Of a stretch of DNA of 64,000 nt, positions 9,722-18,181 are shown in pieces. Origin of the DNA: Micromonospora sp. WMMD1128 (GTDB lineage Bacteria; Actinomycetota; Actinomycetes; Mycobacteriales; Micromonosporaceae); the NCBI RefSeq assembly GCF_027497235.1, contig NZ_CP114902.1, forward strand, positions 6,288,001 to 6,352,000. The letters are read 5' to 3'. Numbering within the stretch: position 1 is the stretch's first letter; the number at the start of each line of letters is the position of its first letter. The notes under the pieces are model-generated. The model saw only the letters and a list, made by a program, of their open reading frames with translations, was not told the DNA's origin and searched no databases. The translations under genes were made by a program, and so were the position numbers.

Positions 9722-10207
9722 CGGGCACACTCCTCGTACGTGGCGGCGGGACGGAAGATCGCGCGCGGATATTTGGACAAATGACCCGAAACGGCTCGTT
9801 GTCAGCTTGCCGCAGTGACGGTCAGTTCACCAGCCGCCACCGCGTGTCGACACACAATTTGTCCGTCCACGAGGCGCGACCTATCCGACATAAGCATCGA
9901 TGCGTCACGAACCCGATGGAACCTCACCGGGAGGGGAGGCCATACTGTGGGCCCGCTCACCTCCTCTGCAATCATTCAGGCACGACGGCAACGCAGCCGC
10001 CACCTCCGCGCACCCCGCGGCTGGTGCGGTACGGCGCCGGCGCTCCCGGGCCAGGGTCCCCCTACGGACCCCGGCTCACGCCGCGCGGCAACCCTCACCG
10101 GGGCTAGGCGCGGTCGCCAGGGACCGACCCGGCAGCAGCCGGGCGGGCGCACGAGGTGCGCGGCTCGGGTCACCCCCGGCGCGGCGCAGACAGACAGGGA
10201 GAGACGG
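9722..10207. promoter_or_regulatory. Long divergent intergenic region before the 2-oxoacid dehydrogenase operon
   Basis: About 486 bases with no convincing gene. It contains ATTTGGACAAAT at 9771-9782, itself a near-palindrome, and the inverted half ATTTGTCC at 9857-9864, so the octamer GGACAAAT occurs twice in opposite orientation about 80 bases apart. TTGTCC (9859) and TATCCG (9882) are 17 bases apart and could be a weak promoter reading toward the dehydrogenase genes. The rest is GC-rich without clear hairpins. The octamers are candidate operators; the binding protein is unknown. Confidence 0.4.
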
Positions 10208-11386
10208 ATGGCAAAGGGCGACCCCGGGGCCGCCACCCGCAGCAAGCGGGCCGCACCCCGTACCAGGCGCGCCGCCGCGACCGGCGAACCGGAACTCGTA
10301 CAGCTGCTCACCCCGGAGGGCGAGCGGATCGAGACCGCGCTCGGCCCGGACGGGACCGAGTACCGCGTCGACTTCACCGACGAGGAATACCGCGGGCTCT
10401 ACCGCGACCTCGTCCTGGTCCGCAAGCTCGACGCCGAGGCGACCGCCCTGCAACGCCAGGGCGAGCTGGGCCTGTGGGCCAGCCTGCTGGGCCAGGAGGC
10501 CGCGCAGGTGGGCTCCGGCCGGGCGCTGCGCACCCAGGACATGGCGTTCCCGACCTACCGGGAACACGGCGTCCTCTACTGCCGGGGCATCGACCCGATC
10601 ATGCCGCTCGGCCTGTTCCGCGGCGTCGACCAGGGCGGCTGGGACCCGAACGAATTCAAGTTCAACATGTACACGATCGTGATCGGGGCGCAGGCCCTGC
10701 ACGCGACCGGGTACGCCATGGGCGTCGCCATGGACGGCAAGACCGGCGGCGAGGACGGCGAGGCGGTGATCGCCTACTTCGGTGACGGCGCCACCAGCCA
10801 GGGCGACGTCAACGAGTCGTTCGTCTGGGCCAGCGTGTTCAACGCCCCGCTCGTGTTCTTCTGCCAGAACAACCAGTACGCCATCTCCGAGCCGCTGGAG
10901 CGGCAGACCCGGGTCCCGATCTACCGGCGGGCCGGCGGCTTCGGCTTCCCCGGCGTCCGGGTGGACGGCAACGACGTGCTCGCCTCGTACGCGGTGACCC
11001 GGCACGCGCTCGACACCGCGCGCCACGGCCAGGGCCCGTCCCTGATCGAGGCGTACACCTACCGGATGGGCGCGCACACCACCTCCGACGACCCGACGCG
11101 CTACCGGATCGCCAGCGAGGTCGAGGCCTGGCAGGCCAAGGACCCGATCGCCCGGATGAAGGCATTCCTGACCCGGCAGAAGATCGCCGACGAGTCGTTC
11201 TTCACCGAGGTCGACGAGCAGGCCCGCGCCGAGTCGGTGCACCTGCGCGAGCGGGTGCTCGACATGCCCGACCCGCAGCCGGTCAGCATGTTCGACCACG
11301 CCTACCCGCACGGTTCCGCCGAGGTGGACGAGCAGCGGGCCCGGTTCACCAGGTACATGGAGTCGTTCGAGGGGAGCGCACACTGA
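10208..11386 (+). CDS. Branched-chain 2-oxoacid dehydrogenase E1 alpha subunit
   Basis: Thiamine-diphosphate-dependent decarboxylase subunit of a 2-oxoacid dehydrogenase complex. The 392-residue protein has a basic Lys/Arg/Ala-rich tail (residues 1-30), then the E1alpha fold. The ThDP/Mg motif GDGATSQGDVNESFVWASVF...NNQYAISEP is present, as is the phosphorylation-loop-like region YRMGAHTTSDDPTRYR. The heterotetrameric alpha/beta type with a separate E2 is typical of branched-chain or acetoin/pyruvate-type complexes; the branched-chain assignment is the most common one for this actinobacterial arrangement. The start ATG 10208 follows AGGGAGAGACGG. Its stop overlaps the next start by one base (TGATG). 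Confidence 0.88.
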   Translation: MAKGDPGAATRSKRAAPRTRRAAATGEPELVQLLTPEGERIETALGPDGTEYRVDFTDEEYRGLYRDLVLVRKLDAEATALQRQGELGLWASLLGQEAAQVGSGRALRTQDMAFPTYREHGVLYCRGIDPIMPLGLFRGVDQGGWDPNEFKFNMYTIVIGAQALHATGYAMGVAMDGKTGGEDGEAVIAYFGDGATSQGDVNESFVWASVFNAPLVFFCQNNQYAISEPLERQTRVPIYRRAGGFGFPGVRVDGNDVLASYAVTRHALDTARHGQGPSLIEAYTYRMGAHTTSDDPTRYRIASEVEAWQAKDPIARMKAFLTRQKIADESFFTEVDEQARAESVHLRERVLDMPDPQPVSMFDHAYPHGSAEVDEQRARFTRYMESFEGSAH

Positions 11387-12375
11387 TGGCCACGGAGACG
11401 CTCACCATCGGCAAGGCGCTCAACACCGGCCTGCGACGGGCCCTGGAGAACGACCCGAAGGTCGTCATCATGGGCGAGGACGTCGGCAAGCTCGGCGGCG
11501 TGTTCCGCATCACCGACGGCCTCCAGAAGGACTTCGGCGACCAGCGGGTGATCGACACCCCGTTGGCCGAGTCCGGCATCATCGGCACCGCGGTTGGCCT
11601 GGCCATCCGCGGCTTCCGCCCGGTCTGCGAGATCCAGTTCGACGGCTTCGTCTACCCGGCGTACGACCAGATCGTGTCGCAGGTGGCGAAGATGCACTAC
11701 CGCTCGCAGGGCAAGGTGCGGATCCCGATGGTCATCCGGATCCCGTACGGCGGCGGCATCGGCGCGGTCGAGCACCACTCCGAGTCGCCCGAGGCATACT
11801 TCGCGCACACCGCCGGCCTCAAGGTCGTCACCTGCGCGAACCCGCAGGACGCGTACGTGATGATCCAGCAGGCGATCGCCTCGGACGACCCGATCGTCTT
11901 CATGGAGCCGAAGCGGCGCTACTGGGAGAAGGGTCCGGTCGAGGTGGACGCCCCGCTCGCCGACGCGTACCCGCTGCACAGCTCGCGGGTCGCGCGGCCG
12001 GGCACGGACGCCACCGTGCTGGCGTACGGCCCGATGGTGCGCACCGCGCTGGACGCGGCCACCGCCGCCGCCGAGGACGGCCGGGAGCTGGAGGTCATCG
12101 ACCTGCGTACGCTCTCCCCGCTGGACCTGACCGCCGCGTACGAGTCGGTGCGGCGCACCGGCCGCTGCGTGGTCGTGCACGAGGCCCCCGGCAACCTCGG
12201 CCTCGGCTCGGAGGTCGCGGCCCGGATCACCGAGGAGTGCTTCTACTCGCTGGAGTCGCCGGTGCTGCGGGTGACCGGCTTCGACATCCCCTACCCGGCC
12301 GCCCGGGTGGAGGAGGAATATCTGCCCGACCTCGACCGGGTGCTCGACGCTGTCGACCGCACCTTCGGCTGGTGA
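11386..12375 (+). CDS. Branched-chain 2-oxoacid dehydrogenase E1 beta subunit
   Basis: Partner of E1 alpha; together they decarboxylate the 2-oxoacid and acylate the E2 lipoyl arm. The 329-residue protein begins METLTIGKALNTGLRRALENDPKVVIMGEDVG after one leading residue pair and carries the transketolase pyrimidine-binding fold (DTPLAESGIIGTAVGLAIRG, FDGFVYPAYDQIVSQVAKMHYRS) and a C-terminal transketolase domain (GRCVVVHEAPGNLGLGSEVAA...RVTGFDIPYP). Length and motifs match the family. The start ATG overlaps the E1alpha stop, and E2 follows after 5 bases. Confidence 0.9.
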   Translation: MATETLTIGKALNTGLRRALENDPKVVIMGEDVGKLGGVFRITDGLQKDFGDQRVIDTPLAESGIIGTAVGLAIRGFRPVCEIQFDGFVYPAYDQIVSQVAKMHYRSQGKVRIPMVIRIPYGGGIGAVEHHSESPEAYFAHTAGLKVVTCANPQDAYVMIQQAIASDDPIVFMEPKRRYWEKGPVEVDAPLADAYPLHSSRVARPGTDATVLAYGPMVRTALDAATAAAEDGRELEVIDLRTLSPLDLTAAYESVRRTGRCVVVHEAPGNLGLGSEVAARITEECFYSLESPVLRVTGFDIPYPAARVEEEYLPDLDRVLDAVDRTFGW

Positions 12376-12380
12376 GCGGC

Positions 12381-13847
12381 ATGACACGGGTCAAGGAGTT
12401 CAACCTGCCCGACCTGGGCGAGGGCCTGACCGAGGGCGAAATCCTCGCCTGGCTGGTCAAGGTGGGCGACGACATCGAGCTGAACCAGCCGATCGTCGAG
12501 GTGGAGACCGCCAAGGCGGCGGTCGAGATCCCGGCGAAGTGGGCCGGCCGGGTGCAGGCGCTCTTCCACCCGGAGGGCGCCACGGTCGAGGTCGGCGTGC
12601 CGATCATCGCGATCGACACCGACCCGAACGCCGGGCCGCTGGAGCAGTCGACGACAGGTGCGCCGACGGAGGTGCTGCCGACCCCGTCGGCCGCATCGCT
12701 GGCGGCGGTGGAGGTAGCGCCCGCCGAGGGCATGGTGGAGCCGGGCCTGATCGGCGGCGCCGCCCCGGGTGGGCGTACCGCCGTCCTGGTCGGCTACGGC
12801 CCGCGCAACGCGCCGGCCAAGCGCCGGCCGCGCAAGGGCGGCTCTCCCGCCCCGGCCGCTCCGATCCAGGCCGCGCCGATGGTCCCGACACCGGCCGCGC
12901 CCGCACCGGCCGCGCCCGCACCGGCGGCGGCGAACGGCAACGGCCGGGTCGGCGGGCCGGTGCTGGCCAAGCCGCCGGTCCGCAAGCTCGCCAAGGACCT
13001 CGGGGTCGACCTGGCCACGCTCACCGGTTCCGGTCCGCTGGGCTCGATCACCCGCGACGACGTACAGCGGGCGGCGAGCGGGACCCCGGCGGCGGCCGAG
13101 CCGCTGACTGTCGCGGCCCCGGCCGCGTCGGCGGCGAGCTTCGGGGCGGACCGCGAGCAGCGCATCCCGGTGAAGGGGGTACGCAAACTCACCGCGGAGA
13201 ACATGGCCCGCTCGGCGTTCACCGCGCCGCACGTGACGGAGTTCCTGACCGTCGACGTGACCCGGGCGATGAAGGCGTTGGACCGGCTCCGGGACCGTCG
13301 CGAGTGGCGCGACGTGCGGGTCTCGCCGTTGCTGCTGGTCGCGAAGGCGGTGCTGCTGGCGGTCAAGCGGCACCCGATGGTCAACTCGACCTGGGCCGGC
13401 GACGAGATCGTGGTGAAGGAGTACGTCAATCTCGGCATCGCGGCGGCCACCGAGCGCGGCCTGATCGTGCCGAACATCAAGGACGCCGGCCGGCTCACGT
13501 TGCGCGAGCTGGCGGACGCGATGACCGGCCTGGTGCAGACCGCGAAGTCGGGGAAGACCTCCCCGGCGGACATGTCCGGCGGCACGCTCACCATCACCAA
13601 CGTCGGCGTCTTCGGCGTGGACACCGGTACGCCGATCCTGCCCCCGGGCGAGTCGGCGATCCTCGCCTTCGGCGCGGTACGCCAGCAGCCGTGGGTGCAC
13701 AAGGGCAAGGTGAAGCCGCGTCTGGTCACCACGCTCGGGCTCTCCTTCGACCACCGGATCGTCGACGGTGAGCTGGGTTCGAAGTTCCTGCGCGACGTGG
13801 GGGACTTCCTGGCCGACCCGGAGGCGGCGCTGCTCGCCTGGACCTGA
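12381..13847 (+). CDS. 2-oxoacid dehydrogenase dihydrolipoyl acyltransferase (E2)
   Basis: Core acyltransferase, 488 residues. Domains in order: one lipoyl domain (residues 1-80) with the lipoylated lysine at K45 in VETAKAAVEI; a long Pro/Ala linker; a peripheral-subunit-binding domain near 195-230 (PPVRKLAKDLGVDLATLTGS); and the catalytic domain from about 260, with the active-site DHRIVDG motif near 457. One lipoyl domain and the substrate-binding region fit a branched-chain E2 better than an actinobacterial pyruvate E2. The E3 gene (lipoamide dehydrogenase) is not in the window. Start ATG 12381 lies 5 bases after the E1beta stop. Confidence 0.9.
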   Translation: MTRVKEFNLPDLGEGLTEGEILAWLVKVGDDIELNQPIVEVETAKAAVEIPAKWAGRVQALFHPEGATVEVGVPIIAIDTDPNAGPLEQSTTGAPTEVLPTPSAASLAAVEVAPAEGMVEPGLIGGAAPGGRTAVLVGYGPRNAPAKRRPRKGGSPAPAAPIQAAPMVPTPAAPAPAAPAPAAANGNGRVGGPVLAKPPVRKLAKDLGVDLATLTGSGPLGSITRDDVQRAASGTPAAAEPLTVAAPAASAASFGADREQRIPVKGVRKLTAENMARSAFTAPHVTEFLTVDVTRAMKALDRLRDRREWRDVRVSPLLLVAKAVLLAVKRHPMVNSTWAGDEIVVKEYVNLGIAAATERGLIVPNIKDAGRLTLRELADAMTGLVQTAKSGKTSPADMSGGTLTITNVGVFGVDTGTPILPPGESAILAFGAVRQQPWVHKGKVKPRLVTTLGLSFDHRIVDGELGSKFLRDVGDFLADPEAALLAWT

Positions 13848-13950
13848 CGTACCACCGCTCCGGCAACGGCCGGTGTGCCATGGGTGAACGCCCGGCACAC
13901 CGGCCGTTGCCGTTGCATCGTCGGCCGTCCCGCCGTTCAGCCTACGATCC

Positions 13951-13980
13951 TTAGGCAGGTGGCTCAGCTCACCTTATAAT
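13951..13980 (+). promoter_or_regulatory. Promoter with overlapping inverted repeat before a 45-residue gene
   Basis: A perfect TATAAT -10 hexamer at 13975-13980 is preceded at 18 bases by TTAGGC (13951-13956) as a possible -35. Between them AGGTG-N8-CACCT forms a short inverted repeat abutting the -10, a natural position for a repressor. A consensus -10 is unusual in this GC-rich genome and suggests strong expression. The right half (GCTCACCTTA) resembles half of an IdeR/DmdR iron box, but the left half does not fit. Confidence 0.55.
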
Positions 13981-14061
13981 CGATGGCATTCGGCCGCGAT
14001 CTGCGCTTCAATAGACACATCAAGGGGCTGACAACCGAATAGCCAGGAGGAGAGACCCAAG

Positions 14062-14199
14062 ATGAGCATGATCGAGCGAATCCGCACCCGCCGCGACGCC
14101 AACCGCCGGGCCCGCGCCATCGAGCACGCCCTGCGTTCCGCCAACTCGCCCGCGGTCCGGGAAGAGCTTCTCGCCATCGCCCAGCGTCACCTCAGCTGA
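14062..14199 (+). CDS. Small basic helical protein, 45 residues
   Basis: An unrecognised small protein, MSMIERIRTRRDANRRARAI to QRHLS. It is strongly basic in the first 20 residues and predicted to be two helices; no membrane segment. Support for a real gene: a textbook ribosome site (AGGAGGAGAG, 8 bases before the ATG), a TATAAT promoter about 80 bases upstream, and a strong hairpin terminator 31 bases after the stop. It is therefore a compact single-gene unit. The composition would suit RNA or DNA binding, but that is a guess. Confidence 0.75.
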   Translation: MSMIERIRTRRDANRRARAIEHALRSANSPAVREELLAIAQRHLS

Positions 14200-14230
14200 C
14201 GCCACCGACCTTCCTCACCTCCTCCAGTTC

Positions 14231-14262
14231 GAAGACCCGTCCGGCACGCCGGGCGGGTCTTC
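14231..14262 (+). terminator. Rho-independent-type hairpin after the 45-residue gene
   Basis: GAAGACCCG and CGGGTCTTC form a perfect 9-base-pair stem around a GC-rich loop, 31 bases after the stop codon. There is no U-tract, as is common in actinomycetes. Confidence 0.8.
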
Positions 14263-14544
14263 GGCGTTCCGCGCCGCCCGGCACCGGGATTCCACCTCGC
14301 CGCACCGCCCGGTACGGTTGGCACGGTCGCCAATCGACTGTCTTCGGACCGACGTGGAAAGTGAAACTCATCGACGTCGCCCGGTGACTTTCGGTGACGG
14401 CAGAGGCTCCCCCAAGCGCCCCCGGGCGGCCACCGGATACGGTGCGGGGAGCCCGCACGGCCGGTACCCGCCGGCGACGCGGCAGCCATGCCGACGGCTC
14501 CCGACCGGCATCGGCGGCCGACCTGTGATGGAGGAGGCGCACCC

Positions 14545-17500
14545 ATGACGTCCGAGGCTCCGCACCGCCCCGGCCAGGAGCCGGGCGAGGTGTCGCCGGG
14601 CACCGGCGGACCGGTGCCGTACGGCGATCAGCCGGCGCAGCAGGACAACGGGTACAACGGCACGCCCGACCTCGGCTGGGCACCGCCCCCGCCGCCCGGA
14701 CGCCCCGCCCCGTCGGCGCCGGCCTGGGCCGACGACCAGCCACCCGCCTGGGCGCCGCCCGCGGGTCAGCAGATCACCGGTCGAGCGACCGCACAGGTGC
14801 CGCCGCCCGCCGACCAGGGCGGTCGTGCCCAACAGCCCGCCTGGGCCGCTCCCGAGCCGGGCGCACCGGCCTGGGCCGCCCCCGGGCAGGCCGGGCCCGC
14901 CTGGGCCCCGGCCGAACAGACCAGCCCGGACCGGGCCGCCGAACCGGCGCCGCCGGCCTGGGCCACCACGCCTCCGAACAGCCCCGCCGAACCCACGCCC
15001 CCCGCCTGGGCAGCCGAGCCGAACCGCCCCGCCTGGGGCGGCGGCCCGTCCGGCGAGCAGCCGGGCTGGGCACAGCCCGGCGACGCGCGCGACACCGGTT
15101 ACGTCCCGGCGCCGGCCACCGTCCCGAACGAGTCCTGGGTCACCCCCGCCGGCCCGGACGACCCGGGCCGGTCCGGAGGTTTCGCTCCCGCCGCGCAGCA
15201 GGGCGACGACGCCGGCCACTCCGGCGGCTGGACCGTCGGCGCGCAGCCGGACGACCCGGGCCGCTCCGGCGGCTGGCCCCCGCGCGACGAGCAGCCCGGC
15301 GCGCAGCCGGACGACGCCAACCGCTCCGGCGGCTGGACCCCGCGCGACACCCAGCCGGCCTGGGCTCCGCCCGGCCAGCAGACCGGCGCCACGTGGCCGC
15401 CGGCCGAGCCACCCGCCCGGGCCGCCGCCAAGGTCGCCGTGCCCGGCGCCGTCCGGCCGGACCAGACGTGGTCCACTCCGGAGCAGTCCGACCAGGACAC
15501 CCGCTCCGCCGGGCCCGAGGACGACGCGCACCGCTCCGGCGGTTGGAGCCGGGCCGGCGGACCGCAGCACGACGACCCGCCACGCTCCGCCGACTGGCCC
15601 GCTCCGCCGGCCGACAACCGGGCCGGCGGCTGGGACGAGTCCACCCGGGACGACGACCCGGACCGCTCCGGCGGCTGGCCGGCGGGCGGGCGCGCGCCCG
15701 CCCTGGCGGAGACGCCGCAGCCGGGCGGCTGGGCGCAGTCGGAGCAGCCGCCGTCGGGTGGCTGGGCTCAGTCGGAGCAGCCGCCGCCGGGTGGCTGGAA
15801 CGACGCCCCGGCCCTGCCCCAGCGGGGGACCGGCGAGCAGCCCGGCGGCTGGAGCGGCGGCGCGGCCGTGCCGCCGCAGCGGGAGCCCGAGCGGCCGACG
15901 GACGACCCGGCGCAGCCCGGCTGGGGCTCCGCCGCGCCCGAGGCACCGGCCCGGGCCAGCGCCTCGGTGCCGACGCCGGACGCGCCGTCCGGTTGGGGCG
16001 CCAACCCCGACGAGCGGGCACCCGAGCGTCCGGCCCTGCCGGACGCCGAGCCCTGGTCCCCCGCCGAGGCGTGGGGTCGCGCCGACGAAGCCGCCCCGGC
16101 ACCGTCGCGCGGCTGGCAGCCCGCCGAGGACGGCCCGGCCTACCAGCCCGCGCCCGCGCCCGGCATCTCCCCCGGCAACGTGGTGCCGCTGCCCGCGCAG
16201 AGCCAGCGGGTGCCGGGCGCCGCCCTGGCCGCCTCGCCGCCCGCCGACCACCCGGCCGCCGCGCAGTTCACGCCGGCCGAGCACGAGCCGGAGCGCGGTG
16301 ACGCCGGCTGGGGCGCCGCCCGACCCGAGCCCGACGAGCCGCACTCGCCGGACGGCCCGGCCATTCCCGGCCCGCGTACGTCGCCCGAGGCGAGCGCGCC
16401 TGGCGCGGTCTCGGCGAGCGCGTCGGTGCCGGTGGCCAGCCGGGTCAGCCCGCCCTCCGACCAGCCGGTGCGTCCCACCGGTACCCCGACGCCCCAGCCC
16501 CGGGTATACGGCCGGCCGGCCCGCCCGGAGCCCGAGGACGCGGCCGGCCCGGACGAGGCACCTGGCTACCACGGCCAGGACGGTCCGTCCGCCTTCGCCG
16601 GGCCGCAGTCAGGATCGGACGACGCACCCGGCTACCCAGGCCCGTCGTCGCGGCCGGACGACGCATCCGGCTACTCCCGGCCGGACAGCCCGCACGGCTA
16701 CCCGGGACCGCAGTCCCGGCCCGACGGCCCGCCCGGCTATCCCGGCCCGGCCAGTCCGTCCGCCTTCGCCGGGCCGCAGTCAGGATCGGACGACGCACCC
16801 GGCTACCCGCCGTCGCGGCCCGGCGAGGACGACCCGCGCGGGTACGGCGACGCGCCGTCCTCGCCGGCCGGCCCGTCGCCGTTCCCGGTCGGCGTGCCGT
16901 CGTTCGTGGACCCGCCCGGCAACAACCGCCCCGCCAACGGCGTACACCCGCACGACGGCGAGCAGCCCGGCGGGCCGCGCGACCCGTTCGGCGGCCCCGG
17001 CGGCCAGCCGAGCGCGTTCGGCGGCCCAGGCGGCCAGCCGAGCGCGTTCGGCGGCCCCGGCGGTCAACCGGGCACCTACGGCAGCCCGGCTGGCCACCCG
17101 GACGCGTTCCCCGGTCCCGGCGGTCGTCCCGAGCCGTTCGGCGGCCAGCCGGACCCGTTCGGTGCGCCGGCCGCCGGTGGGCGCGCCTCGGTAGCCGTGC
17201 CGGGTCAGGGTGAGCCGGGTGGCTTCCCGCCGCCCCGGCAGGCCCCACCAGCGTGGTCGTCCGACGACGACCCGGCCGATGACTCGGCGCAGGGCCGGTT
17301 CGACGCGTTCAAGCCGGAGGCCGAGCCGCAGACCGAGGCGCCGGCGCCGAAGGTCCGCAACGGCCGGGTGCTGGCCGCCGTGCTGGTCGCGGCCGTGCTC
17401 ATCCTCGCCGTGCCGCTCGGCCTGCTCATGCTGCTCGGCAAGATCGACGGCGGTGACAAGCCGTCGGGCTTCGACCCGGCGGTCGGCACCTGCATCAAGC

Positions 17501-17667
17501 AGTCCGGCGAGAGCGCCGTCGCCACGGACTGCGGGCAGCCGGGCGCGTTCACTGTGGTGTCGAAGGTGGACAACAAAGACAAGTGCGCTGACCTGTCCCA
17601 GCCCACGGTCGTCCTCCAGGGCGGCGGCACCAACCGGGTGCTCTGCCTGAAGCCGTCCGGCCAGTAA
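14545..17667 (+). CDS. Giant disordered membrane protein with LppU-like C-terminal domain
   Basis: A 1,040-residue protein. Residues 1 to about 940 are low-complexity, rich in Pro, Gly, Ala, Trp and acidic residues, with many APAWA, DDPGRSGGW and GGPGGQPSAF repeats. This is followed by a basic stop-transfer patch, one membrane helix (VLAAVLVAAVLILAVPLGLLMLL) and a short extracytoplasmic domain with four cysteines (GTCIKQSGESAVATDCGQP...DKCADL...RVLCLKPSGQ) like the LppU/SCO3897-type domain. Orientation is inferred as disordered part inside, Cys domain outside. The start ATG 14545 has GGAGGAGG seven bases ahead. The low-complexity part contains recent in-frame duplications. Function unknown. 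Confidence 0.75.
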   Translation: MTSEAPHRPGQEPGEVSPGTGGPVPYGDQPAQQDNGYNGTPDLGWAPPPPPGRPAPSAPAWADDQPPAWAPPAGQQITGRATAQVPPPADQGGRAQQPAWAAPEPGAPAWAAPGQAGPAWAPAEQTSPDRAAEPAPPAWATTPPNSPAEPTPPAWAAEPNRPAWGGGPSGEQPGWAQPGDARDTGYVPAPATVPNESWVTPAGPDDPGRSGGFAPAAQQGDDAGHSGGWTVGAQPDDPGRSGGWPPRDEQPGAQPDDANRSGGWTPRDTQPAWAPPGQQTGATWPPAEPPARAAAKVAVPGAVRPDQTWSTPEQSDQDTRSAGPEDDAHRSGGWSRAGGPQHDDPPRSADWPAPPADNRAGGWDESTRDDDPDRSGGWPAGGRAPALAETPQPGGWAQSEQPPSGGWAQSEQPPPGGWNDAPALPQRGTGEQPGGWSGGAAVPPQREPERPTDDPAQPGWGSAAPEAPARASASVPTPDAPSGWGANPDERAPERPALPDAEPWSPAEAWGRADEAAPAPSRGWQPAEDGPAYQPAPAPGISPGNVVPLPAQSQRVPGAALAASPPADHPAAAQFTPAEHEPERGDAGWGAARPEPDEPHSPDGPAIPGPRTSPEASAPGAVSASASVPVASRVSPPSDQPVRPTGTPTPQPRVYGRPARPEPEDAAGPDEAPGYHGQDGPSAFAGPQSGSDDAPGYPGPSSRPDDASGYSRPDSPHGYPGPQSRPDGPPGYPGPASPSAFAGPQSGSDDAPGYPPSRPGEDDPRGYGDAPSSPAGPSPFPVGVPSFVDPPGNNRPANGVHPHDGEQPGGPRDPFGGPGGQPSAFGGPGGQPSAFGGPGGQPGTYGSPAGHPDAFPGPGGRPEPFGGQPDPFGAPAAGGRASVAVPGQGEPGGFPPPRQAPPAWSSDDDPADDSAQGRFDAFKPEAEPQTEAPAPKVRNGRVLAAVLVAAVLILAVPLGLLMLLGKIDGGDKPSGFDPAVGTCIKQSGESAVATDCGQPGAFTVVSKVDNKDKCADLSQPTVVLQGGGTNRVLCLKPSGQ
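16583..16808 (+). repeat. Exact 55-base in-frame direct repeat inside the giant protein gene
   Basis: Bases 16583-16637 and 16754-16808 are identical. They are offset by 171 bases (57 codons), so both copies encode the same peptide around PSAFAGPQSGSDDAPGYP. A second, tandem 30-base unit encoding GGPGGQPSAF recurs at 16990-17060. These look like recent slippage or recombination events that change stalk length. Confidence 0.9.
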
Positions 17668-17674
17668 CGCTCAA

Positions 17675-17714
17675 CGCGAAGCGCCCGTCCCCGTTCGGGG
17701 GCGGGCGCTTCGCG
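17675..17714 (+). terminator. Strong hairpin terminator
   Basis: CGCGAAGCGCCCGTCCCC pairs with GGGGGCGGGCGCTTCGCG around a GTTC loop, starting 8 bases after the stop codon of the giant protein. The stem is about 17 base pairs with essentially no mismatch. Confidence 0.9.
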
Positions 17715-17731
17715 CTGCGGTGTGCGGTTGG

Positions 17732-17905
17732 TCAGCCGCGCTCGGCGACCTGGGCGACCAACGCCCGCCAGGACGCCGGCTCGAAGGCAAGTGCCGGACC
17801 GGACGGGTCCTTGCTGTCCCCGCACGCCGACGACGCCGGGGAGGTTGTCGGCCACCTCCACGCAGGCCCCCTGGTTGCTGCCGCTTGCCGTGTCGTCAGC
17901 TCTCC
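17732..17905 (-). pseudogene. Frameshifted and 5'-truncated DUF397 gene
   Basis: Two adjacent minus-strand frames together give a recognisable DUF397 protein. The first reads SGSNQGACVEVADNLPGVVGVR; after a one-base shift it continues DSKDPSGPALAFEPASWRAL and ends QVAERG. The shift lies in a run of four Gs (CCCC at 17818-17821 on the plus strand) where three would restore the frame. The usual DUF397 N-terminus (W-x-K/R-S-S-x-S) and a start codon are missing. Intact DUF397 genes sit beside XRE regulators; no such partner remains here. A sequencing error could explain the frameshift but not the missing 5' end. Confidence 0.75.
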
Positions 17906-17983
17906 GTGCGGCTGATTGACGGTGGTGCTGGTGCTGACCGTGCGACAATGGGCGGCGGTGTGGGGTGCAGGAGGTGGGTCGTG

Positions 17984-18181
17984 ATGTCGAGCAGCGCCGA
18001 GCGGATGCCCGAGTGGCCGACCGCTGAGCATGTGCCGGTGCAGGAGTTGGCCCGCCGGCAGGGTGTGCAGCCGGTCGCCTCCATTGACGACCTGGCCCGG
18101 CCGGGCCTGTTCGAGTCCGACGAAGAGTTGGACGACTTCCTCGCCGACCTGTACGCCTCTCGGCGGGCCAGCGCCGCGTGA
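17984..18181 (+). CDS. Antitoxin of a VapBC-type module
   Basis: A 65-residue acidic protein, MSSSAERMPEWPTAEHVPVQ to YASRRASAA. It carries the DDLARPGLFESDEELDDFLADLYA motif common to actinobacterial antitoxins paired with PIN-domain toxins: a C-terminal acidic amphipathic stretch that would wrap the toxin. AGGAGG at 17969 is nine bases before the ATG; an adjacent in-frame GTG (17981) is an alternative start. Its stop overlaps the toxin start (GTGA), so the pair is translationally coupled. No clear DNA-binding domain is visible in the short N-terminus. Confidence 0.8.
   Translation: MSSSAERMPEWPTAEHVPVQELARRQGVQPVASIDDLARPGLFESDEELDDFLADLYASRRASAA

Noticed and set aside
9781-10107. A 108-codon frame in the region before the dehydrogenase operon
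   Set aside because: No ribosome site, no recognisable domain, and composition typical of non-coding DNA.
13951-13980. IdeR/DmdR iron box upstream of the 45-residue gene
   Set aside because: Only the right half (GCTCACCTTA) fits; the left half does not align at the required spacing.
14368-16572. Long minus-strand frame opposite the giant LppU-like gene, rich in Arg and Gly
   Set aside because: Shadow of a GC-biased, repetitive gene; no ribosome site, domain or hydrophobic segment supports it.
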